Source of the DNA: Symsagittifera roscoffensis
Lineage: Eukaryota > Xenacoelomorpha > Acoela > Convolutidae
Direction: 5' to 3'
Assembly (NCBI RefSeq): GCF_963678635.1
Contig: NW_026970820.1
Coordinates: 990,001-1,054,000, forward strand
Length of the DNA stretch: 64,000 nucleotides
Under the pieces are notes generated by a model. That model saw only the letters and a program-made list of their open reading frames with translations, was not told where the DNA came from and did no database searches. Both the position numbers and the translations under genes were made by a program. Positions 39,538-50,696 of this stretch are shown here, one piece after another. Every line of letters begins with the position of its first letter. Position 1 is the stretch's first letter.

Positions 39538-39723
39538 TTGCTCGAAAACTAAGTCAAATTAAATCTTTTAATTTACATAATTTGTCCTAATTTCAATTTT
39601 TTTTACTAGTTGTTCACAGATAAACTCCCATGATACCTCAAATTGTATTCCTGTCAGGGCATTTTTTAAAAGTCACTCTGTGGCTTGATCAATTAACTAC
39701 CAAATACAGTTTGATTTACGAAA

Positions 39724-39763
39724 TGGACTGTTTCAACGAAAACAAGTTTTCGGAAACAGTCCA
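39724..39763 (+). other. 40-nt imperfect hairpin unique to D
   Basis: TGGACTGTTTC (39724-39734) pairs perfectly over 11 bp with GAAACAGTCCA (39753-39763). Inside, after a small asymmetric internal loop, GAAAA pairs with TTTTC. No other cassette has it. It could be a remnant of a small inserted inverted-repeat element or a transcribed hairpin; the sequence does not decide. Confidence 0.6.
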
Positions 39764-40991
39764 AATTTGTAATTATGATCCCAAATAAAAACAAAGAGAA
39801 ATCTAATGCATTGGCTAAACTAACACAACCCAGCCCTTGTCTTTTTAATTGTCGACTGTTCAAACACATAACAACAATGTTAAAAACTAAGTTATTAAAA
39901 TTAAAACAAAACAAATAATCGAGAAAGAAATGAAAGTTTATCATAAAAGTATGCAAAAATTCGATTAGTTATTTTTTGCTTTGTCATGAAAACCTCAGTT
40001 TCAACAAAATGATACTTGAGAGTCCAGTTTTGACGCGTTACTACAGCTCAGGTACGTTTTGAATTCGCAACCCACAATGATCGATTAACTTTGATGTTTG
40101 TTTTACAAACATGGTTTTTTTTACCACTATCAAATTTCATAACTTTTGAACCACTCGAGTAAAACAGATGAAATTTTTTGCATCAGAACTAATTTATCAA
40201 GGGTTTTTGACGTATATAATAAATGTATCCAGTTATTTAGTTGTTTTTTGGAAAATTTTTGAAAAAAATTAAAAATTTTGAAAAATTAATTTTTTTTTCA
40301 GATTTGGCGTTCAAAAAGTGCCTCCTATGATGGGCCAGCAAAAAATTTGTTTTGAGGCCATAAGTTTGTCTCATTAGAGTATACAAACTGGCAAAATGTT
40401 TATAATAAAAAAGTTTAGAGGAACAGTGATTTTTTGAAAAAAAGAGAAAAAAACGTAAAAAAATCAGTTTTTGGCGGGAAAATTCTCAAAAAATCAAAAA
40501 TCAAGTTTTCTCTCTCCTTACTCCAATAAATTAATTCGGCCACGACAATCATTTTTTGTGATCAGTAAAAATGTCGAAAAACGACCGCAACATTGACTTT
40601 TTTGAAATTTGACAAAAAACTTCAAAAAAACCGCAAAAAAACATCAAAAATCTCGAAAATATTGCAGAAAAAATTTTGCCAAAAAATACACCATTCGACT
40701 CCCTCAACTGTGCTAGTGTCCAAAAAAAACATCACTTTTTCGCATTTTCTCAACCAAAATTTAGTTATTGGGGCATTTTTGAAAAAAATCGTGATTTCGA
40801 CCAAAAAAAACGCCCCTTTTTCCCCAAAAAGTGCAACTCATAGCATTATTTCGGAAAAACGCCTTCCCAAGTTATATCTTAGAATTTTGTCCTCTACCTA
40901 CATGCAAAGTTTGAAGAAATTTTATACTGCCGTTTTCGAGAACTTGAATAATTTTTTTATTTTCCTAATTAGGTATTTTTTCTAGTTGACC

Positions 40992-41052
40992 GGCAAGGAA
41001 ACCCTACCCTTGCCTAAAGGATTCACAAAGCCGGACCGCGACGACCACCTAG
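40992..41052 (+). other. Terminal hairpin H3, class 3 (GGCAAGG stem) plus CTAG end
   Basis: Stem GGCAAGG/CCTTGCC (40992-40998 with 41008-41014), loop AAACCCTAC keeping the CCCTA core, a 34-nt spacer, and the end motif GCGACGACCACCTAG. Position 3 is C-G, the fourth Watson-Crick pair seen at this position across the classes. Confidence 0.8.
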
Positions 41053-41485
41053 AGGTTACTCTTTCGCCCCACCCACCCGACCAATATCATTTACCCACCC
41101 ACCTGATCAGTCAGGCCACGACTACCTTTTTTCGATTTGATCGAGTAACGAAAAGCGGTTTGTGATTCTCCATCACCTTAAAAATGAAGTAGCAGGTTTT
41201 TACTTAGCCAACTATCCTTATGGGGGTAAAATGGGTTTGATTTTTGTTGCGTCTTTGCCCGAAAAACCCATCAAAAAGAATAATTTACCCGGCTTTTCCT
41301 GTAATTGCTTACCACTTATTCTATCTGGCTCTGGCCATGACGTTGTTTAGTTAATGTTCTTCTTGACATTTTTTTCTTTAATCAATTTTTTTTTACGAAT
41401 GGAAATACAGCGCTAACACCTCAGCGCTATGAAAAATATATTAGGAAAAGGAACAACTTGACTTTTTTATTTTGATTGTCGTAAC

Positions 41486-41528
41486 GGATGCTCCCCACAT
41501 GGGACCACAGGGGTCCCAGGGAGCATCC
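41486..41528 (+). other. Two-part hairpin H2, G form (longest)
   Basis: Outer stem GGATGCTCCC/GGGAGCATCC (41486-41495 with 41519-41528, 10 bp) and inner stem TGGGACC/GGTCCCA (41500-41506 with 41512-41518) directly stacked on the 3' side. There is a 4-nt one-sided bulge CACA and loop ACAGG. That is 17 paired positions, the most complete version of H2 and a useful reference for the others. Confidence 0.82.
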
Positions 41529-42848
41529 CAAAAGGATTAAAGCAAAAGTTCAACAATTACTTACCCGTCAATTTGGGTCACTATTGCGGTTCAACAATCT
41601 GTATTTTTTTAAAATGATTCCATGAGCAGTTCAGGACTGCAAGCAAATAATAAGAACATTCTCACGCATCGGAATTATGAAATTACTAATTATATTCTCA
41701 TTATTTGTAGTAGCTTTATAAGATCCAAACTGAAAAAGTAAAAAATCAACAATTTTTAACTATTTTTGAAACTAAAACACTCTGTATCTACTAAATCGAC
41801 AATGGCAAGCTCAAATACACCATCAAAAATCTTTTTTTTTTTCACTTTTGAAAATTTAAATTTTTTTGAGAAAAAAAAAGTTGAGTCAGAAACGGGAAAA
41901 ATCATATTTTTTCAAAATGTCAACAAAAATTGTTCCATTTAAACTTATTCAGTAGGCCACACGTTGGGAACCTGTTCAGAATGTTTTTTCATAATCAATG
42001 CAGCAAAATTTACCCATTTTGAGAAAAGTGCAAAAAACACCTTTTTGGTTAACTCAAAAAAGTGGAAAAAATGGGTAAAGGGGTCTTCAAAATGAAACCA
42101 TCCAAAAGTGGCATTAAGAAACTGCCATTATTTTGTAAATTCAGACCCGCATGCAAAAATTTACGAAAATCCTACGGGAAGTTTTTGAGAACAGATTAGT
42201 TTCTCCGGAATTTTGGTAGTACTAATTTCATTACTGTACTTATAATTAAAGTCAAATCAAAAAGTCGTAAAAACTTCAATTTTTAATCAATTTTGACAAA
42301 TAAATGATCAAAACCCACTAAATTGGCTATAGCAAGTTCGATTCTACCATCAGAAACCATTTTTTCCCATTTCTGAAAATTTACATTTTTTAAAAAATAA
42401 ATGTTGAGTCACAAACGGGAAAAATCATACTTTTTCAAAAATTCAAAAAAAATTGATCCATTTAAACTAATTCATCAGGCAACACGTTAGGAACCTGTTC
42501 AGAATGGTTTCCATGATCAAAGCAGCAAATGTCACCCATTTTGAGAAAAGTCGAAAAAACACCTTTTTAGTTAACTGAAAAAAGTGGAAAAAGTGGAGAA
42601 AGGGGTCTTCAAAACGAAACCATCCAAAAGTGGCATTAACTAACTGCCATTTTTTTGTGAATTCAGACCCGCATGCAAAAATTTACGAAAATCCTACGTG
42701 AAGTTTTTGAGAACAGATTAGTTTCTCGGGAATTTTGGTAGTACCATTTTTATTACTATAATTATAATTAAAGTCAAAACTAAAAGTCGTAAAAACTACA
42801 ATTTTTAATCAATTTTGACAAAATAATGATCAAAACGCACTAAATTGG

Positions 42849-43170
42849 CTATGGCAAGTTCGAATGTACCATCAGAAACCATTTTTTCCCATTTTTGAAA
42901 ATTTTCATTTTTTTGAAATTAAATGTTGAGTCACAAACGGGAAAAAACAAATTTTTTCAAAAAGTCAAAAAAAATTGTTCCATTTAAACTTATCCATTAG
43001 GTCACACGACTATGGCAAGCTCAAATAAGCCATCGAAACTCACTTTTTCTCACTTTTGAACAATCTTATTTTTTTGACAAAAAATGTTGAGTCAGAAACG
43101 TTAAAAATCATTTTTTTTCAAAAAGTCAAAAGAAGCTGGTCCAATCGATTCAATTCACTAAGCTGAACTT
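42849..43170 (+). repeat. 161-bp partial internal duplication in the G tail
   Basis: The landmark 'ctatggcaag' appears at 42849 and again at 43010, 161 bp later, each followed by 'gttgagtca'. The expected copy spacing elsewhere is 522 bp. The join falls inside 'gtcacacg|actatggc', where subrepeat text jumps back. The second copy is diverged from the first, so the donor was probably a different subrepeat. Confidence 0.7.
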
Positions 43171-43505
43171 CATCAACCTGTTTAGAATGGTTTTCATAAT
43201 CAAAGCTGCAAAATTTACCCATTTTGAGAAAAGTCGAAAAAACACCTTTTTAGTTAACGCAAAAAAGTGGAAAAAGTGGGAAAAAGGGTCTTCAAAATGA
43301 AACCATCCAAAAGTGGCATTAACAAACTGCCATTATTTTCAAAATTCAGACCCGCATGCAAAAAATTAGGAAATTTTGACGGGCGGTTTAGCAGAACTCG
43401 ATAGTTTCTAGGAATATTAACTACCGTAAAAAATTTTTTGCCTTTTGACCGGAAGGGGCCCCTACCCCTTCCTAATTGCTTTTTGTGCTACACGCGACCA
43501 TCTAG

Positions 43506-46007
43506 AGGAAATTGTTTCGCCCCACCCACCCGACCTAAGCCTTTACCCACCCACCTGATCAGTCAGTGCGCCTTCACGTCTTCTTTTGAAAATTGATTCA
43601 TTCCGTAGCTGGAATCGATTAATGGTATTGCCTAAGAAATAAAAGATTGACAGACACGACTGTTTGATAGAGACTTTTTCGGATCTTTTTTTCTAATACA
43701 TTTTCAAAATTATATCCTGAAAATATTCATGCGCCTTCATCACATATGTCATCGAAGCAAATAGAGTATCGTGTTGGTTCCATAAATGTATCCCAGTATC
43801 CACAATGCTAAGAAGCAGGAAAACTAAAATACCTTTCTATTAAATTTGAGATTCAATGTCTCCTGAAGGAAAAGAAAACGCTCTCCTAGGGTGCAAGTTT
43901 TCCGCAAAAACTGTATAAGCTGAAACATAACAGCACAACATATCGGCTGGTCTCTATTTCTCTGCTCTTTATTCGAGGTCCCGGATGCCCCTACCTGGGA
44001 CCACAAGGGTCCCAGGGCGCATCCTATAGGGATTGAAGCATCAAACGTACAATCATGAAATGAGAAATTCTAATCACTTATTACAATTTTCCATATTTCA
44101 TTTTGCTCAGCAATCAATAAACTGTTGTATTTTTAACTTGAAGAGCCTGTTATATTATCAAACAAAATTTTTCGATAAAAATTACATTTTTTTTAGTTTT
44201 TCAAACAAAATTTTCAAATTTGAAACAAAAGAAAACCCTGCATTTCTTTGCAGTAACTAAGTCAATGCACTGTAGCTACACTAGTGAATGTAAAACATAG
44301 TTAAAAAACGGACAACTGAATCTGGTTTTTTAAATTTAATGTTTTTTTGTTTGGCTTTTAAATAGGATCACGTCAATTAATAATTGAAATTGAGCAAACA
44401 AGAATAAAACACTCTCAATTTTTGTTCAAAATTGACTAGAAAAATGATCAAACCACTCTATAGTGCCTATGGCAAGCTCAAAACATCCATCAAAAACCAC
44501 TTTTGTTCACTTTTAAAATTGAATTTTTTTTCGACCAAAAAAAGTTAGAAATGAAATTGAAAAAAAACGAAAATTTACCTAATTTGAAAAAATTGGTGTC
44601 AAATTGCCTTATCCATAGAAACACTTTCTATGAACCTATTCAGAAAGGTTTTGTTGAGCAATGCCGAAAAAATTACCCCTTTTGAGAAAAATTCAAAAAA
44701 CACATTTTTGGTTAACTCAAAAAAGTAGAAAAAGTGGGAAAAGGGGTCTTCAAAATGAAACCATCCAAAAGTGGCATTAACTAACTGCCATTTTTTTGTG
44801 AATTCAGACCCGCATACAAAAAATTACGAAGATCCTACGTGAAGTTTTCGAGAACAGATTAGTTTCTCCGGAATTTTGGTAGTACTAATTTCATTACTGT
44901 ACTTATAATTAAAGTCAAATCAAAAAGTCGTAAAAACTTCAATTTTTAATCAATTTTGACAAATAAATGATCAAAACCCACTAAATTGGCTATAGCAAGT
45001 TCGATTCTACCATCAGAAACCATTTTTTCCAATTTCTGAAAATTTTCATTTTTTAAAAAATAAATGTTGAGTCACAAACGGGAAAAATCATACTTTTTCA
45101 AAAATTCAAAAAAAATTGATCCATTTAAACTAATTCATCAGGCAACACGTTAGGAACCTGTTCAGAATGGTTTCCATGATCAAAGCAGCAAATGTCACCC
45201 ATTTTGAGAAAAGTCGAAAAAACACCTTTTTAGTTAACTCAAAAAAGTGGAAAAAATGGAGAAAGGGGTCTTCAAAACGAAACCATCCAAAAGTTGCATT
45301 AACTAACTGCCATTTTTTTGTGAATTCAGACCCGCATGCAAAAATTTACGAAAATCCTACGTGAAGTTTTTGAGAACAGATTAGTTTCTCGGGAATTTTG
45401 GTAGTACTATTTTTATTACTATAATTATAATTAAAGTCAAAACTAAAAGTCGTAAAAACTACAATTTTTAATCAATTTTGACAAATTAATGATCAAAACG
45501 CACTAAATTGGCTATGGCAAGTTCGAATGTACCATCAGAAACCATTTTTTCCCATTTTTGAAAATTTTCATTTTTTTGAAATTAAATGTTGAGTCACAAA
45601 CGGGAAAAAACAAATTTTTTCAAAAAGTCAAAAAAAATTGTTCCATCTAAACTTATCCATTAGGTCACACGTTGGGAACTTGTTCAGAATGGTTTTCATG
45701 ATCATAGCAGCAAAATTTACCCATTTTGAGAAAAGTCAAAAAAACACCTTTTTAGTTAACTCAAAAAAGTGGAAAAAGTGGGAAAAAGGGTCTTCAAAAT
45801 GAAACCATCCAAAAGTGGCATTAACAAACTGCCATTATTTTCTAAATTCAGACCCGCATGCAAAAAATTAGGAAATTCTGACGTGCGGTTTTGCAGAAGT
45901 CGATAGTTTCTGGGCATTAGTAACAACGTAAAAAATTTTTTGCTTTTTGACCGGAAGGGGCCCCTACCCCTTCCTAATTTCTTTTTGTGCTACACGCGAC
46001 CATCTAG
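43506..46007 (+). repeat. Unit 20: B-type cassette (2502 bp)
   Basis: B head AGGAAATTG with the C-run tract. H2 43983-44024. Subrepeat boxes are at 44812 (gcatac, a shared mutation), 45334 and 45856. H3 45953-45974, CTAG 46004-46007. It is nearly identical to the B unit starting at 52915; I noticed only a few single-base or one-base length differences. Both are followed by a C cassette, so the B-C pair is probably duplicated together or was made from a common template. Confidence 0.9.
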
Positions 46008-48479
46008 CCGGTCAGGTCTGCGTCCCACCCGCCCTCCGTGACTCATCTATCTTGCTTCCGAGAAATATCATTTGTTTCACCTTTACCCCATCTCAGGTCA
46101 GTTACTCTTGAAAAAAGTCCTACTTGAAACGTTCGCATTCACTTTGCCCCCTACGGGCGCAATGGTGAAGCCCATTTTTTCTTCTCACTGAACTTCTTCT
46201 CCGAACAGTTCACATAAAACATTACTTTGGTTTTATCTGAAATTTGCCGTGTCCAGCTGCGACTCCGACTTTTTTCACGTCACTGGTGTTCCAACAACAG
46301 GACCACATGAGATTCCCATTCAGATACTGTCTCAATTTTGAAAAAAGTGATTTGATTTTTTTGTCGTTTTTCGCAAAATATACTAATTACTTCATTCGAA
46401 TTTAAAAAAATACCGAAAAACACTTAAAGATAGCAAGACATTATTGTGACTGTCGTCTATATCTGTTCTCTTTGTTGGAGGTCAATGATGCTCCCTAAGT
46501 GGGACCACAAGGGTCCCAAGGAGCATCAGTAAAGGCTTTGAATAGTATGCCATTTTTGATAAAGACAAAAACTTTGGCCAATTCTATTTTTTACAGTCCC
46601 TTACCCACTGCAAATCTAAAGACTAATTTTTTTTGAAGTTTTAAAAAAAATAAGAACTTTTTCATTTGTGATAACTCGTATCAATCATAAAGCAATGGAA
46701 GACTCGGACTACCATTTTCAAAAAAAATCAAAAAGGTAAAACTAATCTGGTTATTCCAGACGGTGCATTTTGTTATTTTTCAGATCGATTTTGAAAACTC
46801 ATTCTTCAAATTGTAATGTCAGCCGAAAAAGAACAAAAATTACAAATTCAAACTATTTTTGACAAACTAAGGCTTTTTACCCAATAGTTTCGAATTTGCG
46901 AAGCTGAAAACAGCAATCCACAACCATTATAAATTTTGTTACATTTTGTTGAACATGTTTTATCTATATTTTTAAAAGCAATTCTTTAAACGTTTTATAT
47001 TTTTTGACCACAAAAACAAGAGCGAAAAAAGAAAAGTACTACAGTTTTTAATTATGTCAAAAAAGGGGGCAAACAGTTGTACCAATAGAACCATATCATT
47101 TGAACAAGTTCAAAATAGTTTTCATGATCATTGACTAAAAGCTTACTCAATTTGAGAAATGTCTTTAAAAACATTTTTGGAAACATAAAAAAATGGAAAG
47201 AGGAAAATTTTTCTTAAAACTTTTAGAAAAAATTTAATCGGAAAAACTATAAAGATTATCTTGTGTAAATCACAAATAGATTCAGGCCGCAAGCAAATTT
47301 TCAGCAAAAACACTGAAGCCAATTTTGAGAACGAAACAATTGTTGCAGAAATTGACTAGTAGTATTTACAGCATTTTTACCATAAACCGTCAAAATTAAA
47401 AAATCGCAAAAAATATAATTTTTATCCAATTTTGACATTCAAATACTCTATACCGACCAAATTGACTATGGTAAGCTCGAATCAACCGTCAAAAACCATT
47501 TTTAATCGTTTTGAATTTTTTAAGTTTTTTTTCCATCAAAAAGTTGAGTCAGAAATGGGAAAAATCTTTTTTTTTCACAAAAACAAAAAAAGTTGTTCAG
47601 AATCAACTAAAAATCTAAACCACCTTTTTTGAACCTGCTCAGAATGGTTCTGATGACCGAAGCCGTAAAAAGTACCCAATTCGAGAAAATTCGAAAAGTC
47701 ACTTTTTTCAGCATTTTGCAAAAGTGGAAAAATGGAGAAAATGGTCTTCAAACAAATAGGATGAAAAAGTGACCAGTAAAAGCATCAATGCCGTGTCAAA
47801 TCAGGATCGCATGCCAATTTTTGAAACAATTCAACGGGTTTTTTTTAAGAACGAAACCATTTTTTGACAATTTTAGTAGTAGTATTTACACTAATTAGTA
47901 CTATATATGGTCAAAATTCAAAAATACCAAAAACTACAATTTTTATCCAATTTTGACCTTCAAATACTCTATACCCACTAAATTGACTATCGGGAGCTCG
48001 AATCAACCATCAAAAACCATTTTTAATCACTTTCAAAATTTTTTATTTTTTAAATCAAAATGTTGAGTCAGAAATAGGAAAAAACAATTTTTTTCAAAAA
48101 GTCAAAAAAAGTTGTCCCAATTGAATAAACTCACTAAGCCACACTCTATGAACCTGTTCAGAATGGTTTTCATAACCAAAGCCGTAAAAAGTACCCAATT
48201 TGAGAAACTTCGAAAAATCACCTTTTAGTTAACTCAAAAAAGTGGAAAAATCGGGTAAAATGGGCTTCAAAGCGATAGGATCGAAAAGTGACCTTTATAA
48301 GATATGATTGCCGTGTCAAATTAGGGCCGCATGCAAAAAATTAGAAAAATTCAACGAAACGTTTTTGAGAACTCGACAAATTTGGTCGTTTTGTTAAACG
48401 TTTAATTTTAGAAATTTTTTGCCCGGAAGGGGCCCCTCCCCCTTCCTAATTGCTTTTTGTGCTACACGCGACCATCTAG
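46008..48479 (+). repeat. Unit 21: C-type cassette (2472 bp), diverged C copy
   Basis: C head with 'gtgactcatctatcttgc' where the other two have 'gtgactaatcttgc'. H2 46487-46527. The middle (46,560-47,350) is clearly diverged from the other C copies, while the last ~600 bp is nearly identical to them. Boxes at 47289 (gcaagc), 47809 and 48329. The H3 loop is CCCCTC (48425-48446), CTAG 48476-48479. Confidence 0.88.
48425..48479 (+). other. Terminal hairpin H3, class 2 with loop variant CCCCTC
   Basis: The stem GGAAGGGG/CCCCTTCC is unchanged and only the last loop base differs from the common CCCCTA. The two other complete C cassettes have CCCCTT. C ends thus tolerate loop changes, while no stem mispair was seen in any complete H3. 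Confidence 0.78.
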
Positions 48480-50696
48480 CACCCTCAAGGTCACGTGTTG
48501 GATTTTTGTTTTTGGTATTTTCTGAAATCAAAAGAGAGCGTGGTCATGCATCGACATCATGTGCTCAAGCAAATACGTGGACTTCTACGCATTCCCATTA
48601 GCAATGCGCCCTTCGGGCGCAAATGCCAATGCTCAATTAATTCTGGCAGGTAAAAATTTTTTAAAGAATAATTCTGATGAATTTTAACTTAAACTACCAC
48701 CAAAAAACGGATAGATTTCAAAGTGTGAAACAATCAAGTTTTTGCTAATACCGGGCATGCAGTGAGACTGATTTCAGCAAAAATAAAATGGAAAATGAAG
48801 GAAATGGAAAGAAAAAAATTGTTCAAAATAAGAATGCATTATCAAAAACTTATTTGATCTCCGCTAATGCCATAAATCCGATCAAACTGATTCCAGATTT
48901 TAAGCGTAGAGTTAACGGTTACGGCTGCACCCTCTACAGGTCCCAGAGGGACCGAGTGAGCATCCTACCTCGATCCAGGATAACGGATAGTTGTTTTTAA
49001 TTTTTCACAAAATTTTTTTCACTAATGCTTGTTTTCAATTCCTCATGAAAAGCTGTATAAATTTTAAAAAAATTGATTTTATTAATCAATGCTTCCAAGA
49101 TCCAAGAACAACTGATGTTAGGGGGTTACAAATGCGGTTGGTGAAAACTAGTAAGGGATAATGATGAGAAAAATTGTAGGTTTTCTAATGAATTTAAAAA
49201 CAGTTTTTTTCTTTTTTCTTTTGTAAATCGGGAGAAATGAATCAGTTTTTTTTTGTTTTCCTCGCACCACCCACTGTTCTTAAGTAATGAAGATTCCTGT
49301 TCTAGCCGTTTATAACACTTTGGCAGAAACAACATCAATATGATGTAAAATGTTTTAAAAAAGAGAAAAAATTAAAAATTATGTTTTTTTTTAAAAAAGT
49401 CAAAAATTTGTAATTTTCAAAATTGAAAAAAAATGAAAAATAATTGCATATTACGATTCAGCGTACCCAACTTAGTGGGTCTAGCATTTTAAATTACCAA
49501 AAAATGTTGAAAATTGTAGATTTTATGAAGTTTTCATTCTGGCTATGTTTCCTTGTCGCCTCCACTTAAGGCACCTTTGAGCCAACTTGAGAAACTGGAA
49601 CCTAAACAAGCTATGCAGATAGTCTGAATGAGCCATTTTTAGCTTGATAAATCGCCTGGAAGAAAAAAAAATCCAGAAAAGAAAGAAAATTTTGAACTTT
49701 AACCTTTTTTCTTCTTCAAATGGCGATACTTAGAATAATTTTTCAGCTGAAAAGTTCAAAAAAAATCAAAAAATTCGAATTTTGAAAATTTTTAAAAAAA
49801 ATCTCATCAGTCTGTTTATTGGAGTCTTCGAGGTTTTTGGAGACCTTATCTGGCGACTAACAACAAGTGGATCACTAATTTTAAAATTTTGAGAAAGGTC
49901 AAAAAAACATGTTTTTTCGACTTTTTTGACAGAATTCCGAAAGCAATATCTTGGCTAAAAACAAGAATGAGGGCCTAAAATTAGTACAAACAGTACTCCC
50001 ACATAAGGTACATTAGGGTGGAAACAAAAAATTTACTCTGACTCAATAATCGTTTTTTAACTTTATTTCTGAACAAGAAATTGAAAAGAAATCAAAAACT
50101 TAAAAATTTTTTGAAAAAAATGATTGTTTTGAAAAAGTGCCAATTTTTAGCTGAAACTTTTCATTTTAGCTAAGAAAACCAGAGCAATGCCCTTTAAGCT
50201 CAATTAAATTAATATAGCAAATTGTTTTCAAGTTTTTTCGTTAAAGCCTTTCATTTTGAAAAAGTATTCAAAAATGGGTAAAAAAAAGTCAAAAAAATCA
50301 GTTTTCTCCGATTCAAAAACCTCCACTACCATGATGATTAGTGCATTAGATAGGACTGCTGAGATCAATTTAGACGTTTTTTCATAAGTATATCGAAATT
50401 TTTACTTATTTTTGAGAATTAAGCAAAATAAAAACTTTTCCCAAATTGGGCAAAAAGCCCAAATTAGCCCAAACACCTGTTAAAAATTGTTGGGTCAAAA
50501 AATCACAAAAGGAAACCCCTATTCGTTTGACATTTTAGGGCCGCATGCAAAAAATTAGACCAATCTAACCTGACAATTTCGAGAATCAACTTTTTTGTCA
50601 AAATTCTCTAAAGACCAATTTAGGGAGATTACTTGTACCGGTGGGGGCCCTACCCCACCTAAAAAATTTTTGAAATGTTGGAACGCGGCCACCTAG
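48480..50696 (+). repeat. Unit 22: A-type cassette (2217 bp)
   Basis: Head CACCCTCAAGGTCACGTGTTGG. H1 near 48607, H2 48939-48953, with the flank changed to 'gctgcaccctctac', which weakens the outer arm. It shares the small duplication 'ccaagatccaagaac' near 49095 with the unit starting at 32210, and the middle 'ctggctatgtttcc' with the unit starting at 18938. H3 50640-50659, CTAG 50693-50696. Confidence 0.9.

Larger units (their letters stand above)
39428..41052 (+). repeat. Unit 18: D-type cassette (1625 bp), unique
   Basis: The only D cassette. The head GGGGCAGCGTTGTGTGG leads quickly to a strong hairpin at 39513-39537, about 85 bp in, where the other types have H2 at 445-490. The next ~1 kb (39,540-40,500) matches no other cassette here and includes a 40-nt hairpin at 39724-39763. 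The last 150 bp follows the shared plan: an ACATGC box at 40910, 'cgagaac', hairpin GGCAAGG/CCTTGCC and CTAG (41049-41052). ORFs of 87 and 130 aa are low-complexity and resemble no protein I know. Confidence 0.82.
41053..43505 (+). repeat. Unit 19: G-type cassette (2453 bp)
   Basis: Head AGGTTACTCTTTCG followed by CCCCACCCACCCGACC and ACCCACCCACC with TGATCAGTCAGG, related to B at the very start only. H2 is the longest seen (41486-41528). Subrepeat boxes are at 42149, 42671 and 43354. The last spacing is 683 bp because of a 161-bp internal partial duplication. H3 is class 2 (43451-43472), CTAG 43502-43505. Its second subrepeat is close to those of the B units downstream. Confidence 0.88.

Noticed and set aside
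39728-39735. CTGTTTCA, matching the core of the nematode 21U-RNA upstream motif
   Set aside because: An 8-mer is expected about twice by chance on both strands of 64 kb, it lies inside a hairpin arm, and it is not repeated in other cassettes.
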